A stretch of 64,000 nucleotides of DNA from Rachicladosporium sp. CCFEE 5018. Lineage: Eukaryota > Ascomycota > Dothideomycetes > Cladosporiales > Cladosporiaceae. Each line of letters opens with the position of its first letter. Position 1 is the stretch's first letter. Of the stretch, positions 41,410 to 50,800 are shown in pieces. The DNA is taken from the NCBI GenBank assembly GCA_002077045.2, contig KZ111185.1, positions 96,983 to 160,982 of the forward strand, in the 5' to 3' direction. The notes beneath the pieces are model-generated. The model saw nothing but the letters and a program-made list of their open reading frames with translations. It was not told where the DNA came from and did not search any database. The position numbers and the translations under genes are program-made.

Positions 41410-44400
41410 CTAATCCCACACCGCGCATTCTCCCTGTCCTGGCTCACGAAAGACTTCGAGTGCAGCTCCATCGTACCTGATGTGATCCGGCTCCACCTTG
41501 TTCGCCGGGTCTTGGTCGTCGCCGAAGTGCTCAGCGGAGATGAACCGGCAGGTCAGCGCGAAGCGCAGCTCGTCCATCGCGTGCACAGTGTGGAAGTAAT
41601 GGTCTTGCACACCTTGCATGATGATGATGTCGCCATGAGTGAGGTAGGCGGTCAGCATGACCTTCGGCTCGCGGCATCTAATGCCCATGCTCTTCCACAG
41701 CTTGCATGACTCCTCCTTGAGCTTGGTTTTCGTGAGATTTTGCGACTTGAAGACCTGCAGCTTCTCGTAAGCGGCGACGCGGATGTTGTAGCTCTCCTCG
41801 GTCTCGCGTGCGTGATCGCCGTAGCCAGCAGCGCGAAGCGCCGCCAACGAGACTGGCTTCTCGTCGAGGAATGTGCCAGCCTCGCCACGCTGGCAGAAGA
41901 CGTTCTTCTTCATTTTGACCAGGAAGTCAGACGACCCACCGAGCGAAAGCGTGGCCACGGCAGGCCTCAGGCCCTTCTCGTCATCACTATGCCAACCCAT
42001 CTTGCCACCAACTCGATAGCCGACTACCATGAGCTCGTTGAACCCCTCCAGTATCTCCTGTGACTCGGCCAAACTCGCCAGATCGTAGGCCGCGTCTTCC
42101 GGGTCCGTGCTAGTGCGTGGCTCGAACAATCTAGCCGACATCGTGCGACACGCCCAGCTCAAGACTGATCTCGCTCTCTTGACTGCATCAGGCGCCTCGG
42201 CAAATGACTTCGTCTCGCCAATGCCAACGAACTTGTAGCCCATGCCGTAGTTGCCTGTGAAGCCAACCATGCGCTGGCTACCATCAAGGTCAATCTCAGC
42301 CTCCTGCTTAGCAGACTTCTTGAGCAGCTGCATTGGACGCTTCTTTAGTGGACGCCGCTTTAGACCCATCTTCGCAAGCTGCAACTCGCGGAACATGTCG
42401 TCTGGGCCGCCAGGAATAGCATTGATGGCTCTGTTCGACTTGCAGTGATAGACGTAGCTGCCGTCCTTGAGTGTGTAGCGAATGATCTTGAAGCCGCGGA
42501 AGTAGGCGATCTTGATTGCGATGTTGGGCTCAACGACATTAGTACCGAGACCAGGACCATCGCTGATGAATCTGCGTACTTCGCCAGCGGAGTTCATTGC
42601 TGGCTGAATAGCTGTGACCTCCGGCTCGTGGCTCCAACCGCACCCAGGTGCATCGCACTGCCATCGATCATAAATGTACCGATTGCAGCATCGGCCACAC
42701 TTTTCGCAATTCACACCTTTGGAATGTGCGTACGCCAGATGCGCACCCGCGTATTCGCCAGAGAGAGGTACGTGCGCTGACTCATCGAACGGAGGTATCT
42801 CGACAGGCCACCGAGTCCTGTGAAGCAGGAAGCCGGGATGAAAATCCAGATGACCCAATGGCATCTCAATGCCGTCTGGCCTCATCCAGAAATCATCGCA
42901 ATCCGAGTGAAGGCACGACCAGCTTTGCACGTACACCTGTGGCGATTCTTTGCAGCATGTGTTGCATTGTTGAACCACCAGAGGGTACTGCTGAGAAGTG
43001 GCAGTCTCGGCTACGGCGCCGACTGGAGCATGCCATGGCTGCAGGCTGGTGTTGAGACGCTCGAACCGGTACTTGATGGTCATCATCTCCTGACCACCTT
43101 CGCCCACGTTCTTCTCCTGCCACATGTGCGTGATCTTGTAGCACCCAAGCACATTGTACTTGTGTGGCATTGCGGAGGGAGAGTCACCGCAGCGATTGCC
43201 GCAGATGATGTAGACGGGAGTCTCATGCTGGATGTTGTTCATCACGGCTTGGACCTGAGCGTGATTGAGGTCGTGATCGGACACCTGCGTGAACTCGCCA
43301 GTGTCCTTGTCGTTGCCCATCTGGCCGCCGGCGCGCGAGATAATGACGTCTTGGTCCATATATTCACGAGCAGAACCGCAAGCATCCCTCAGGAACCCAA
43401 AAGCTGTGCCCTGGTATGCATAGCAGCCACCCATGGACGAGCGGAAGTATGATGTTGTCTCAATCAGCTCCGTGCGACCAGACGCCCACACAGTGGGCTG
43501 ACCCACAGGCTGTGGCTTCTTGCCTACTGGTTCCCGTGCGCACAACCTACGAGAGAGTGCAAGCAGCTCCGGATCGGTTTCAGCATCGAGATCGCTGAAC
43601 AGTGCGACGGTCGGCAGCGTGATGCCCTTCTGCTTGGGTGTGCGCGTCTTTGGAGTAGCGTCTGTGTCATCGTCCTTGGCCTTAGGCTCTCTAGGCTTAC
43701 GGACGCGGGGAGTCTTGGGCGTCTTCGGAGTCTTAGGGGTTCTCGCTCTGCGGGTCGAAGCGGCCTTGCTCTTGCCTGTGGCGACCGCTTTGATAGGCGA
43801 TTGGGTTCCAGGCAAGGGGACGTTCGAGGTATCCATAGCATTATCTGTCGGACTAGAGGCTTCTGCGTCCGCATCGGAGCCATGCGCCATGTCCGCAGCA
43901 TCATCGTCAGCGAACTCCTTAGCTGACTTTGGTGGAGGAAATGAAAGTTCTTCGTCATCGCTAGCATCTCGCTTCCGCTTCATGCCAGCCATCTGCCTCT
44001 TGGCAGGCTTCGGCTTCGGCGCCGGTGTTGGTGCACCGGCTGCTCGTTGAGCTTTCGTGTGCGCAGTCTTTGCGACAGCGAGCTTACGCTCAGCTGCTGG
44101 CTGAGACAATCTCTTCGTCTTACGCTTCGGACTACGGCTGCCATCTGAGAACATCGCTTCTATGTCCTCATCAGACACAAACCGTGGACCGACGGCAGTG
44201 GCGCCTGTACTTGGAGTTGGAGTGGCGTATCCGAGGCGCACAGGTGCCTTGCGCATGCGCTTTGAGGTTGAGACATCGACAGGTGGCGCATCAGCCATGG
44301 CAACGTCGGGCGTCTCAGCTGTTGTGGCGATCACCGCGGCACTTTGGATATCATCGGCCATGACGACGTCGGCGTGCTCAGCTATAGCCACAGAGCCCGA

Positions 44401-44613
44401 CGATGCCACTCGCATCCCAACGTCCTCGATGTCCGAGAGATCCGAGTCTTCGTCGCTCAGGTTCGAGGTCATCGTAAGGGCGGGAGTGGAAGCCGCGATG
44501 GAGCTGCTGGAAGAGAACTGCGCAGCAGCAGCGGTGCCCAGATCCATCATGGAATTTCTCTGCGCAGCGAGTATTTCGCGCCTCTCCTTCATGGTCATGT
44601 TGTCGACGTCCAT
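41410..44613 (-). CDS. AlkB-like 2-oxoglutarate/Fe(II) dioxygenase with two zinc-ribbon-like motifs
   Basis: The first ATG in the frame is at 44613 (MDVDNMTMKERRE), giving 1067 residues; the frame is open further toward the gap without another ATG. Residues 1-330 are disordered and basic/acidic (PKTPKTPKTPRVRKPREPK), typical of nuclear proteins. A CGNRCGDSPSAMPHKYNVLGC region follows. Then come two ribbon-like motifs: C-N-T-C-C, S-W-S-C-L-H-S-D-C-D-D-F-W and C-E-K-C-G-R-C-C, W-Q-C-D-A-P-G-C-G-W. The C-terminal part has the iron site of the AlkB family: H-x-D in GWHSDDEKG (about residue 876), LTHGDIIIMQG, a second His about 130 residues later (YFHTVHAMDELR) and Arg in LTCRF. AlkB enzymes demethylate DNA or RNA bases. 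The added ribbons suggest nucleic-acid binding. The substrate is unknown. Confidence 0.8.
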   Translation of the reverse strand: MDVDNMTMKERREILAAQRNSMMDLGTAAAAQFSSSSSIAASTPALTMTSNLSDEDSDLSDIEDVGMRVASSGSVAIAEHADVVMADDIQSAAVIATTAETPDVAMADAPPVDVSTSKRMRKAPVRLGYATPTPSTGATAVGPRFVSDEDIEAMFSDGSRSPKRKTKRLSQPAAERKLAVAKTAHTKAQRAAGAPTPAPKPKPAKRQMAGMKRKRDASDDEELSFPPPKSAKEFADDDAADMAHGSDADAEASSPTDNAMDTSNVPLPGTQSPIKAVATGKSKAASTRRARTPKTPKTPKTPRVRKPREPKAKDDDTDATPKTRTPKQKGITLPTVALFSDLDAETDPELLALSRRLCAREPVGKKPQPVGQPTVWASGRTELIETTSYFRSSMGGCYAYQGTAFGFLRDACGSAREYMDQDVIISRAGGQMGNDKDTGEFTQVSDHDLNHAQVQAVMNNIQHETPVYIICGNRCGDSPSAMPHKYNVLGCYKITHMWQEKNVGEGGQEMMTIKYRFERLNTSLQPWHAPVGAVAETATSQQYPLVVQQCNTCCKESPQVYVQSWSCLHSDCDDFWMRPDGIEMPLGHLDFHPGFLLHRTRWPVEIPPFDESAHVPLSGEYAGAHLAYAHSKGVNCEKCGRCCNRYIYDRWQCDAPGCGWSHEPEVTAIQPAMNSAGEVRRFISDGPGLGTNVVEPNIAIKIAYFRGFKIIRYTLKDGSYVYHCKSNRAINAIPGGPDDMFRELQLAKMGLKRRPLKKRPMQLLKKSAKQEAEIDLDGSQRMVGFTGNYGMGYKFVGIGETKSFAEAPDAVKRARSVLSWACRTMSARLFEPRTSTDPEDAAYDLASLAESQEILEGFNELMVVGYRVGGKMGWHSDDEKGLRPAVATLSLGGSSDFLVKMKKNVFCQRGEAGTFLDEKPVSLAALRAAGYGDHARETEESYNIRVAAYEKLQVFKSQNLTKTKLKEESCKLWKSMGIRCREPKVMLTAYLTHGDIIIMQGVQDHYFHTVHAMDELRFALTCRFISAEHFGDDQDPANKVEPDHIRYDGAALEVFREPGQGECAVWD

Positions 44614-44777
44614 GATGATCGAGGATGCAGAGATTTCGGAGAAAGTGAAGGGTCGAGGTCGAGAGGTGTATGCGCTATGCGCAAAGGAAGTAGAGGCCAC
44701 AAGGCCCGAAGTAGGTGTATCAAAGGATGTCCAAGGTTGATCAAAAAAGTCCAAGTTCAAAGTTGTCTGTATGGAAG

Positions 44778-44877
44778 NNNNNNNNNNNNNNNNNNNNNNN
44801 NNNNNNNNNNNNNNNNNNNNNNNNNNNNNNNNNNNNNNNNNNNNNNNNNNNNNNNNNNNNNNNNNNNNNNNNNNNNN
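44778..44877. other. Assembly gap (100 N)
   Basis: Exactly 100 N. It removes the C-terminal part of the acyl-CoA ligase (at least 200 residues) and possibly upstream sequence of the AlkB-like gene, so the real gap is larger than 100 bases. Confidence 0.97.
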
Positions 44878-45877
44878 TCACGTGTGAGAGATCGTACTTC
44901 TTGACAATGTTCGCCGCCTTCGTGATGTGGATGATCATGGGCGGTACAAGATACAGCATAGCGATCTTGAAATCCTGGATGGACTTTAGGAGCTGCTCGA
45001 AGTCATACTTCGGGAGCACGATGACGCCGTCTCCGCGGTACACACCCGTATGGGTGACGACAACTAGTCCGTAGATGTGCGAATATGGCAGCAAACCCAG
45101 GCAATTCTCCGTATACTTGGGCTGCCCGGCCTCTGGTTTTAGCTTCGAACGCCCAGGCTCCTCGTAAGTGTACATTTGGAGAACATTGGCGATCACGTTG
45201 CGATGCGAGATCATGACGCCTTTGGGCAGTCCGGAAGTGCCAGAGCTGTAGCACAGGAAAGCTGTCCGCTCTGCGCCGTCATTGGGACCAAATCGTAGCT
45301 TCTCCAGCTCTGGCAACTTGGCGCCTCGAGCGATGAAGTCGTCGACTGTCTTCAAGCCTGGCGCCGTGGCACCCAATGCAGCCTTCTCGGGTAGAGGCAG
45401 GATGTAGATCCTGTTCTCGGGGATGCCAGACTTCGCGCATGCCTCCTTCGTAGTCTCCAACAACGTTGCGCAGGTGAACACAGCCTTTGCACCGGAATGC
45501 TTGAGCTGATACTCGAGATCCGGCGCACTGTACGCCGCACTCGCAGCCGTGAGCACACCGCCGATTTTATGCACTGCCCAGCACACAGTAAGGTAGTCGA
45601 TCGTATTCACACTGAACAGCCCGACGACCTTATCCCATTCTGAGCCTTCATTGACCTTGAAGCCAAGCTCCTCGACCAGAGCGCGAGCGACGAAGTCGAC
45701 CCTCTGCTTGACCTCGGGGAGGCTGTATGTCTTTCCAGATAGGCCATCTGTGAACGGATTTCGGGAGTGCTTGTGTGGATGTCGGCCGTGCTCTTCATCG
45801 AGCATGAACTGCTCGATGGTGATGTCCGTGGGGACCTTTGGGAGCTTAGGCGCCCATTTGGGAGGGAGGAAGACCAT
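44878..45877 (-). CDS. AMP-binding acyl-CoA synthetase / 4-coumarate-CoA ligase-like (3' end lost in the gap)
   Basis: ANL-superfamily enzymes activate a carboxylic acid with ATP to an acyl-AMP and transfer it to CoA. The frame starts at the ATG at 45877 (MVFLPPKWAPKLPK) and covers about 333 residues before the gap; the family is about 540-560 residues. The P-loop motif YSSGTSGLPKGVMISHRN is clear. NTIDYLTVCWAVHKIGGVLTAASAAY and LPYSHIYGLVVVTH are the substrate-pocket regions of 4CL-like ligases. The C-terminal subdomain with the catalytic Lys is missing only because of the gap. Many fungal 4CL-like proteins carry a C-terminal peroxisomal signal, which cannot be checked here. The substrate is unknown. 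Confidence 0.9.
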
Positions 45878-46556
45878 GGCTGCGGGTGGGTGCAGTGCTC
45901 ACGTCGCACGTGCGGTACAAGGAAAGATCGTCGCGTGCTGCTGCGCGATCTTCACAACGACGTGAAGCTCTCAATGGACCTCGGTCAAGACTTGTGCAGT
46001 GGAAAAGTGAAATAGACGAGACACAGCACTTACGGACAGCACCTAACTTAATAGCAGGAAGGAAGAGTGACAGCTGCAGCAGACCTACTGCGCATACACA
46101 TCAGCTCCCGGCGGACCGAGTGGCTGGTCTAGGCGTAGCTGAGTGTGCCGCCGCTCACCACACTTCTGACCTCGCGACAAGCCTTGCGCGTGAGAGCCCG
46201 GAGATAAAAAGTTTCCCCGCACTCCACGCAACGTGGAGGAGATGCACGGGCCATCCACCAATGGAGCCGCAACCGACCCGACAACATGGCCACGGGTCGT
46301 CACTTGCACTGTTGATCAGGTGAAAGGCAGTGCTTCATTTCAAGGCCCCACTCACTGGAAGCCGAAGCAGGACATTGCTATTTATGATAAAGTTGACTAC
46401 GAGACACATCATGCTCAAGAAACCTCGCCCACCAAACGATAGACATCTTGACACGTGCCTCAAGCCGGGTGTGGGCTTTGTCCTCACTCCTTACTCTCAC
46501 GCCGTGAATACTAAGCGCGCAGTGTTCAGATCTCTCCCGAATCTGTCCACTCATGG
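45878..46556. other. Intergenic region, no supported gene
   Basis: Lies between the start of the ligase (minus) and the 3' end of the deaminase gene (minus). Short frames only, nothing recognised. Confidence 0.45.
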
Positions 46557-47810
46557 CTATGAACCCATCTTCCACTCTATCGCGGGTGCGGCCTGACGAA
46601 AAACCTCTTTGCCATCATGAACGCTCAATAGCACCCTGGGCTGCATCCTTAGCGCTTCACGATCACTTGTCGCACCCAGGATGAGGAAGCTTGCCGGCTT
46701 GCCTTCTTCGAGGCCATAGTAGTCCTGTAGCCCCATATTCGTCGCAGGGTTCAAGGAGATAAAATCTAGGCATCGATCGATGTACTGAGCCGTGAGCATA
46801 TGTCCGATATGTAGACCACTGTCCATGTTCAGTATCGGGTTGCCATCCCCAATGGGATACCACGGATCGCAGATGGAGTCCTGGGAGAAAGCGACGGAGA
46901 TGCCACGATCTGCCAGCATGCGTATCGGTGCTACTCCGCGCGGTGTCGGTACTCCGAAATCTCGACCCTGTAGTTGCAGATTCTCTCGTGGAGCGATAGC
47001 AAAGCCAACACCTGATTCCACCAGTTTCGGCAGCAAGCGAGCAAGATACCCTGCTGGGTAGTAACCCATAGCCACAGCATGGCTTACCGTCACACGGCCT
47101 TGCATACTGCGTTTCGTGGTCTCGGCGGCCATGATATCCACGAAGCGAGATTGTGGATCGTCGATCTCATCACAGTGAACGTCCACCATGGCATTGTACT
47201 TCTGCGCCAGATCAAAGATGAACTTCAAGGACTCCACTCCGTCCCCGTAAGTAGGCTCAAGGTGTGGGATGCCTCCGACGACGTCGGCACCCATACTCAT
47301 TGCCTTCTCCATTAATTCTTTTCCGTGAGGAAATGCGATGATGCCGTTCTGCGGGAACGCCACGACTTGGATCTCGCACCACTCCTTCACTTCATCCCTC
47401 AGCTCTAAGAGGACCTTGAGCGCAATAAGGTCGGGGTCCGTGACATCGGCGTGGGAACGGATGAAGCCCACTCCGTGCTCCACGCATGATCGAACAGCTG
47501 AGAGTGCATTATTCTTGATCTCCTCGGGGCGATTGAGGCCAGCCTCTTTCCGATCACGCCAGATCTCGATGGCTTCGAAAAGAGTGCCAGATTGGTTGTC
47601 GCGCGGCACTCCAGCCGTGTTGGCGTAGTCGAGGTGTATGTGATTCTCGCAGAATTGAGGCACGGCTAGGTAGCCTTTGGCGTCGTACGTTGCTTGCTCG
47701 GCAGAAGGTGTCTCGCTGTTATGCTCTGTGATGGCCACTACTTTGCCGTCCGCGACTACGACATCCCAAAGACCGGGACGGTCCCTTAGACGTGCACTGA
47801 TTATACGCAT
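46557..47810 (-). CDS. Bacterial-type cytosine (isoguanine) deaminase, CodA family amidohydrolase
   Basis: CodA enzymes hydrolyse cytosine to uracil, some also isoguanine. The ATG at 47810 (MRIISARLRDRPG) gives 417 residues in one exon. Metal-site residues are all visible: H57 and H59 in ENHIHLD, H212 in DVHCDEIDD with the catalytic Glu215, H244 in VTVSHAVAMG, and D311 in FSQDSICDPWYP. These match the E. coli CodA pattern, where the Asp of the DPWYP region is typical. It differs from the small zinc cytosine deaminase Fcy1 used by yeasts. Such CodA-like proteins occur in some ascomycetes; bacterial origin is possible but unproven. The substrate is inferred from the motifs. Confidence 0.88.
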   Translation of the reverse strand: MRIISARLRDRPGLWDVVVADGKVVAITEHNSETPSAEQATYDAKGYLAVPQFCENHIHLDYANTAGVPRDNQSGTLFEAIEIWRDRKEAGLNRPEEIKNNALSAVRSCVEHGVGFIRSHADVTDPDLIALKVLLELRDEVKEWCEIQVVAFPQNGIIAFPHGKELMEKAMSMGADVVGGIPHLEPTYGDGVESLKFIFDLAQKYNAMVDVHCDEIDDPQSRFVDIMAAETTKRSMQGRVTVSHAVAMGYYPAGYLARLLPKLVESGVGFAIAPRENLQLQGRDFGVPTPRGVAPIRMLADRGISVAFSQDSICDPWYPIGDGNPILNMDSGLHIGHMLTAQYIDRCLDFISLNPATNMGLQDYYGLEEGKPASFLILGATSDREALRMQPRVLLSVHDGKEVFRQAAPAIEWKMGS

Positions 47811-48726
47811 TTCGTGCGCTCGAATGCTTGTAAAGTATTGAGTCGGAGTGGAAGGCAAAGGCAGTGTCAGCGCATCTGCATCCTCTGCTGAGCCACTGAC
47901 AACATTTCGTGCGTGGGCGTGGTTTGGAGGCTTTACATGAATAGATAGCGTAAGTCGCCGATCAGCTTGGCCATCTCTGACACGTCATGTCTGGATGCGA
48001 ACGGAAATCTTCGACGCCCACCCTCTCACGCCCACCCGTGAGTCCGCAACGCGACTTGCTCCCGGTTCAGGTGCCGCATTCGAAGACTCGGGACTTGGAT
48101 GCTAGCTCGGAGAACGGTCGGGATAAAGTCCTGTCGTGCGGTGCGATTCCGCGATTCCGAGACGGGATTCCGAGTTCAGTGTGGTTGTGTTCAATAAGGT
48201 ACAATGTCGATGTTCACAAGGGCCTAGTATCGTGACCTCTAGGTGTAATCAAGGCACGCATGTGCACCAATGCGCTGCAGCTACGTATCGCTAACAAATC
48301 CTTGGTATAGTAGATCGCGCACCGGTGTGAAGACTTGACGCGGGACTGGCAGATTACTGCTGTCCAGAAGCGAGTCCGCGATCGCAGGACACCACGAACG
48401 CAAGTCGATGAGAGCGCTAGTCTTAGCGCTCAGAGATGTTCGCTGCTAACGCAAAATGACTCCGAAAGCCGCCTGACGCCCCGAGATCGATTTGCCAGCG
48501 AAGCACGGACGTTGCAAAGCTGGCCCTCGTCAGTGTCTGCACCATCGATGACTCTGTTCGAGGTCTACGCGGTAGGTGCGTACTTGGATACTGGTGGGCT
48601 AGTGGACTTCGATGCATTTCTGCCCTTGCTACGAGAGCAGTGGCTGTAGATAGCACGCGGATTACCGATGTTCGTGTGGGCATATTTCGTATTTCAGCGT
48701 TGGCTCGAACACAATATCCCAGACGA
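47811..48726. other. Intergenic region of about 0.9 kb
   Basis: Upstream of the deaminase gene and downstream of the ThrE-type gene. A plus-strand frame at 48335-48649 has no recognisable content. Nothing is supported. Confidence 0.4.
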
Positions 48727-50193
48727 TCAGAAGCTGAACAGGCCACTTTTGCCTTTTGTCTTCCGGATAGGATACACAACCAGAGCACTGACAGACAAGC
48801 CTACTGTGATCCCAATCGCGATCTCAACCATGGCATAGCCAGCGTTCAGGATCGCCGTATTGGCTTGTGCGTTTGTTGTGCCACCCATTCCATTGTGAAC
48901 CAGCTCATCAGCACGGGCCAGACCGCTGATCAAACTCCCTGTGGCTGCAAAACTCCCCGGAACTTGAAGATATACAGCAGGCAGCAGTAAAGCGATTGCA
49001 AGGCCATGACCAAGCCTCGAGCAGAGATTTGCGAGTATACCAATAGCAAGTGCACCGAGCGCCTGGGTTACTTGCGGGTTGGACGCAAACCGTTGGCCGG
49101 CGAAGTAGTTGACAAACCAGCCACTGAGCGAGATGACGATCATGGTAGGCATCTTCGACCAGCTTCCCTGATTGATCACAATGTAGAAGAAGGTGAAAGG
49201 TGCAACGAAGACGACCTGCCACCAGAAAGGCCAAGTATTAGTGCACGTAGTGGCAGAGGTCGCTGCGCCGTCCATGGCGCCGTAGATCGTCGCTCCTATA
49301 GTGATGCCGAAGGCGAGAAATAGAACGATGATGACGCCGTATATCATGCGCACCGAACCCGAAACGGTGTTGCGAGATTGGAGTTCCAGAGCGCTCCTGG
49401 TGATTGTGAGTCCCGGCAGTATCATGACTAGTGACGCCTGACAGATGGCCGAGAAACAAGGTTTAATGTCAGGGCCTGCGGGAATGGAGCCAAATGCTCG
49501 AGCCAGAAATGAGATCAAGATCGCCGCGGAGATCTCCAAGACGTGGGCATATAATTCAGACGCTGGCGCAAGCACAAGTTCCATGAAGCCCAGTAAGGAT
49601 CCTAATAGAAATATAATCAGAAGATCAATCGGGCGGGCTCCATAGGATACAGGGCCGATGCTCATCGATGCGAGTCCATATGCGAAGACTCGCATCCATC
49701 GGGGAAACGTGTCTTTCTGGTTGGCGACATCTTCAAGTCGTAAGATTGCTTCTTCGACCGTCAACTGCTTGTGTATGACCTTCTTGTGGACGGCGTGTGC
49801 GTCGTAAAGTTTGGACAGCACCAACCCTTCGTCGCATCGCACAATATGCACTCTGGGCGGTTCCTGAGGCGTGTCCCGGATTGATATCATCATGCAGCCA
49901 GGCATGTCAAAGGATCGTAGCTCGAGTCCCAGTGCTTCAGAAGTCTGGCGTGCATATTCCTCGAGGCGATGAGTGGGAGCGCCGTACCGTATGAACGCAC
50001 GACAGACTTCTACAAGATATATCTCCCTTGAGTTGCTGAGCCTGGCTTGAGGATTGGCGTGAGCAAATGGTCGTGCCTGTTCAATCTGCGATCGCGAGGA
50101 GCTCGTCTGTCGCGCTATGCGATCGCCCTCAATTGGCTCAGTCTGGGTTGCAGCGTTCGCTTGCGCGAGCTGCAAGGCATGTATGATCTCCAT
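48727..50193 (-). CDS. ThrE/DUF1212-type multi-span membrane protein (Prm10-like)
   Basis: The single-exon frame starts at the ATG at 50193 and encodes 488 residues. Residues 55-170 form the conserved soluble ThrE-N region: YLVEVCRAFIRYGAPTHRLEEY, LGLELRSFDMPGCMMISI, HIVRCDEGLVLSKLYDAHAVHKKVI. At least nine hydrophobic segments follow (for example DLLIIFLLGSLLGFMELVLA, ISAAILISFLARAFG, FVAPFTFFYIVINQGSW), ending in basic VVYPIRKTKGK. The bacterial relative ThrE exports threonine; the yeast relative Prm10 has no known substrate. Fungal members are often much longer, with an extended N-terminus; this one is near the minimum. The transport role is inferred. Confidence 0.88.
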   Translation of the reverse strand: MEIIHALQLAQANAATQTEPIEGDRIARQTSSSRSQIEQARPFAHANPQARLSNSREIYLVEVCRAFIRYGAPTHRLEEYARQTSEALGLELRSFDMPGCMMISIRDTPQEPPRVHIVRCDEGLVLSKLYDAHAVHKKVIHKQLTVEEAILRLEDVANQKDTFPRWMRVFAYGLASMSIGPVSYGARPIDLLIIFLLGSLLGFMELVLAPASELYAHVLEISAAILISFLARAFGSIPAGPDIKPCFSAICQASLVMILPGLTITRSALELQSRNTVSGSVRMIYGVIIVLFLAFGITIGATIYGAMDGAATSATTCTNTWPFWWQVVFVAPFTFFYIVINQGSWSKMPTMIVISLSGWFVNYFAGQRFASNPQVTQALGALAIGILANLCSRLGHGLAIALLLPAVYLQVPGSFAATGSLISGLARADELVHNGMGGTTNAQANTAILNAGYAMVEIAIGITVGLSVSALVVYPIRKTKGKSGLFSF

Positions 50194-50800
50194 GGCTGAC
50201 AGATCGAGTATGGGAAGCCATGCATCTCAGAGCGAGCCGGACGCGATGCCTCGGATCAATGTTGCTCTTGGGAGTATACATTATCGCTAGGTTGGCCGCA
50301 TGTACCACAGAAGACAAATCAATCTCATCAGCATTCGGTGCGACTGGGCTTAGACTCTGTCCCGCCTGTCGTCATTGTCTTGCTGGTGCGAAGTTATTGA
50401 CGTCCACTGTAAACTCGACTGACTCCCACAGGCGATCCCTTGGCAGGGTACAAGGGTCCATTGCCCACTTGGCCTCCCGCTTTCTGCTTCCCCTGGTCCC
50501 CCCGAACTTACTGCGGCTCGTCATCCCGTCAAAGATTACCGTAGAGTATGCCGTTGCGGAAGCGGAATGCACTTTGCACTCACTTCTCGAGCTCCCTACG
50601 TCAACAGGAAAGGTAGTCAGCATCGTTGTCGTCGATCAGAGTTCTGATTGGAGTGGTATGTAAAGCTGCAGATCATTCGTGCCCTTTACGTTCCTTCCGC
50701 GAGTAAAATTCCAAGAAGCCATCAGAGCTACATCGTCAGCTCTCTCATTGGAAAAGTCCGTCACTAATTCTACCGCATCCTTCTCTTTCCTGCTGTCACT
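50194..50800. other. Divergent promoter region (ThrE-type gene / M20 gene)
   Basis: About 600 bases. A plus-strand frame at 50220-50663 (147 codons from an ATG) has a hydrophobic start but no recognised domain, and it overlaps the promoter of the ThrE gene, so it is not called. Confidence 0.4.

Noticed and set aside
50220..50663. A 147-residue plus-strand protein with a hydrophobic start
   Set aside because: It lies in a divergent promoter, has no recognisable domain and unusual composition.
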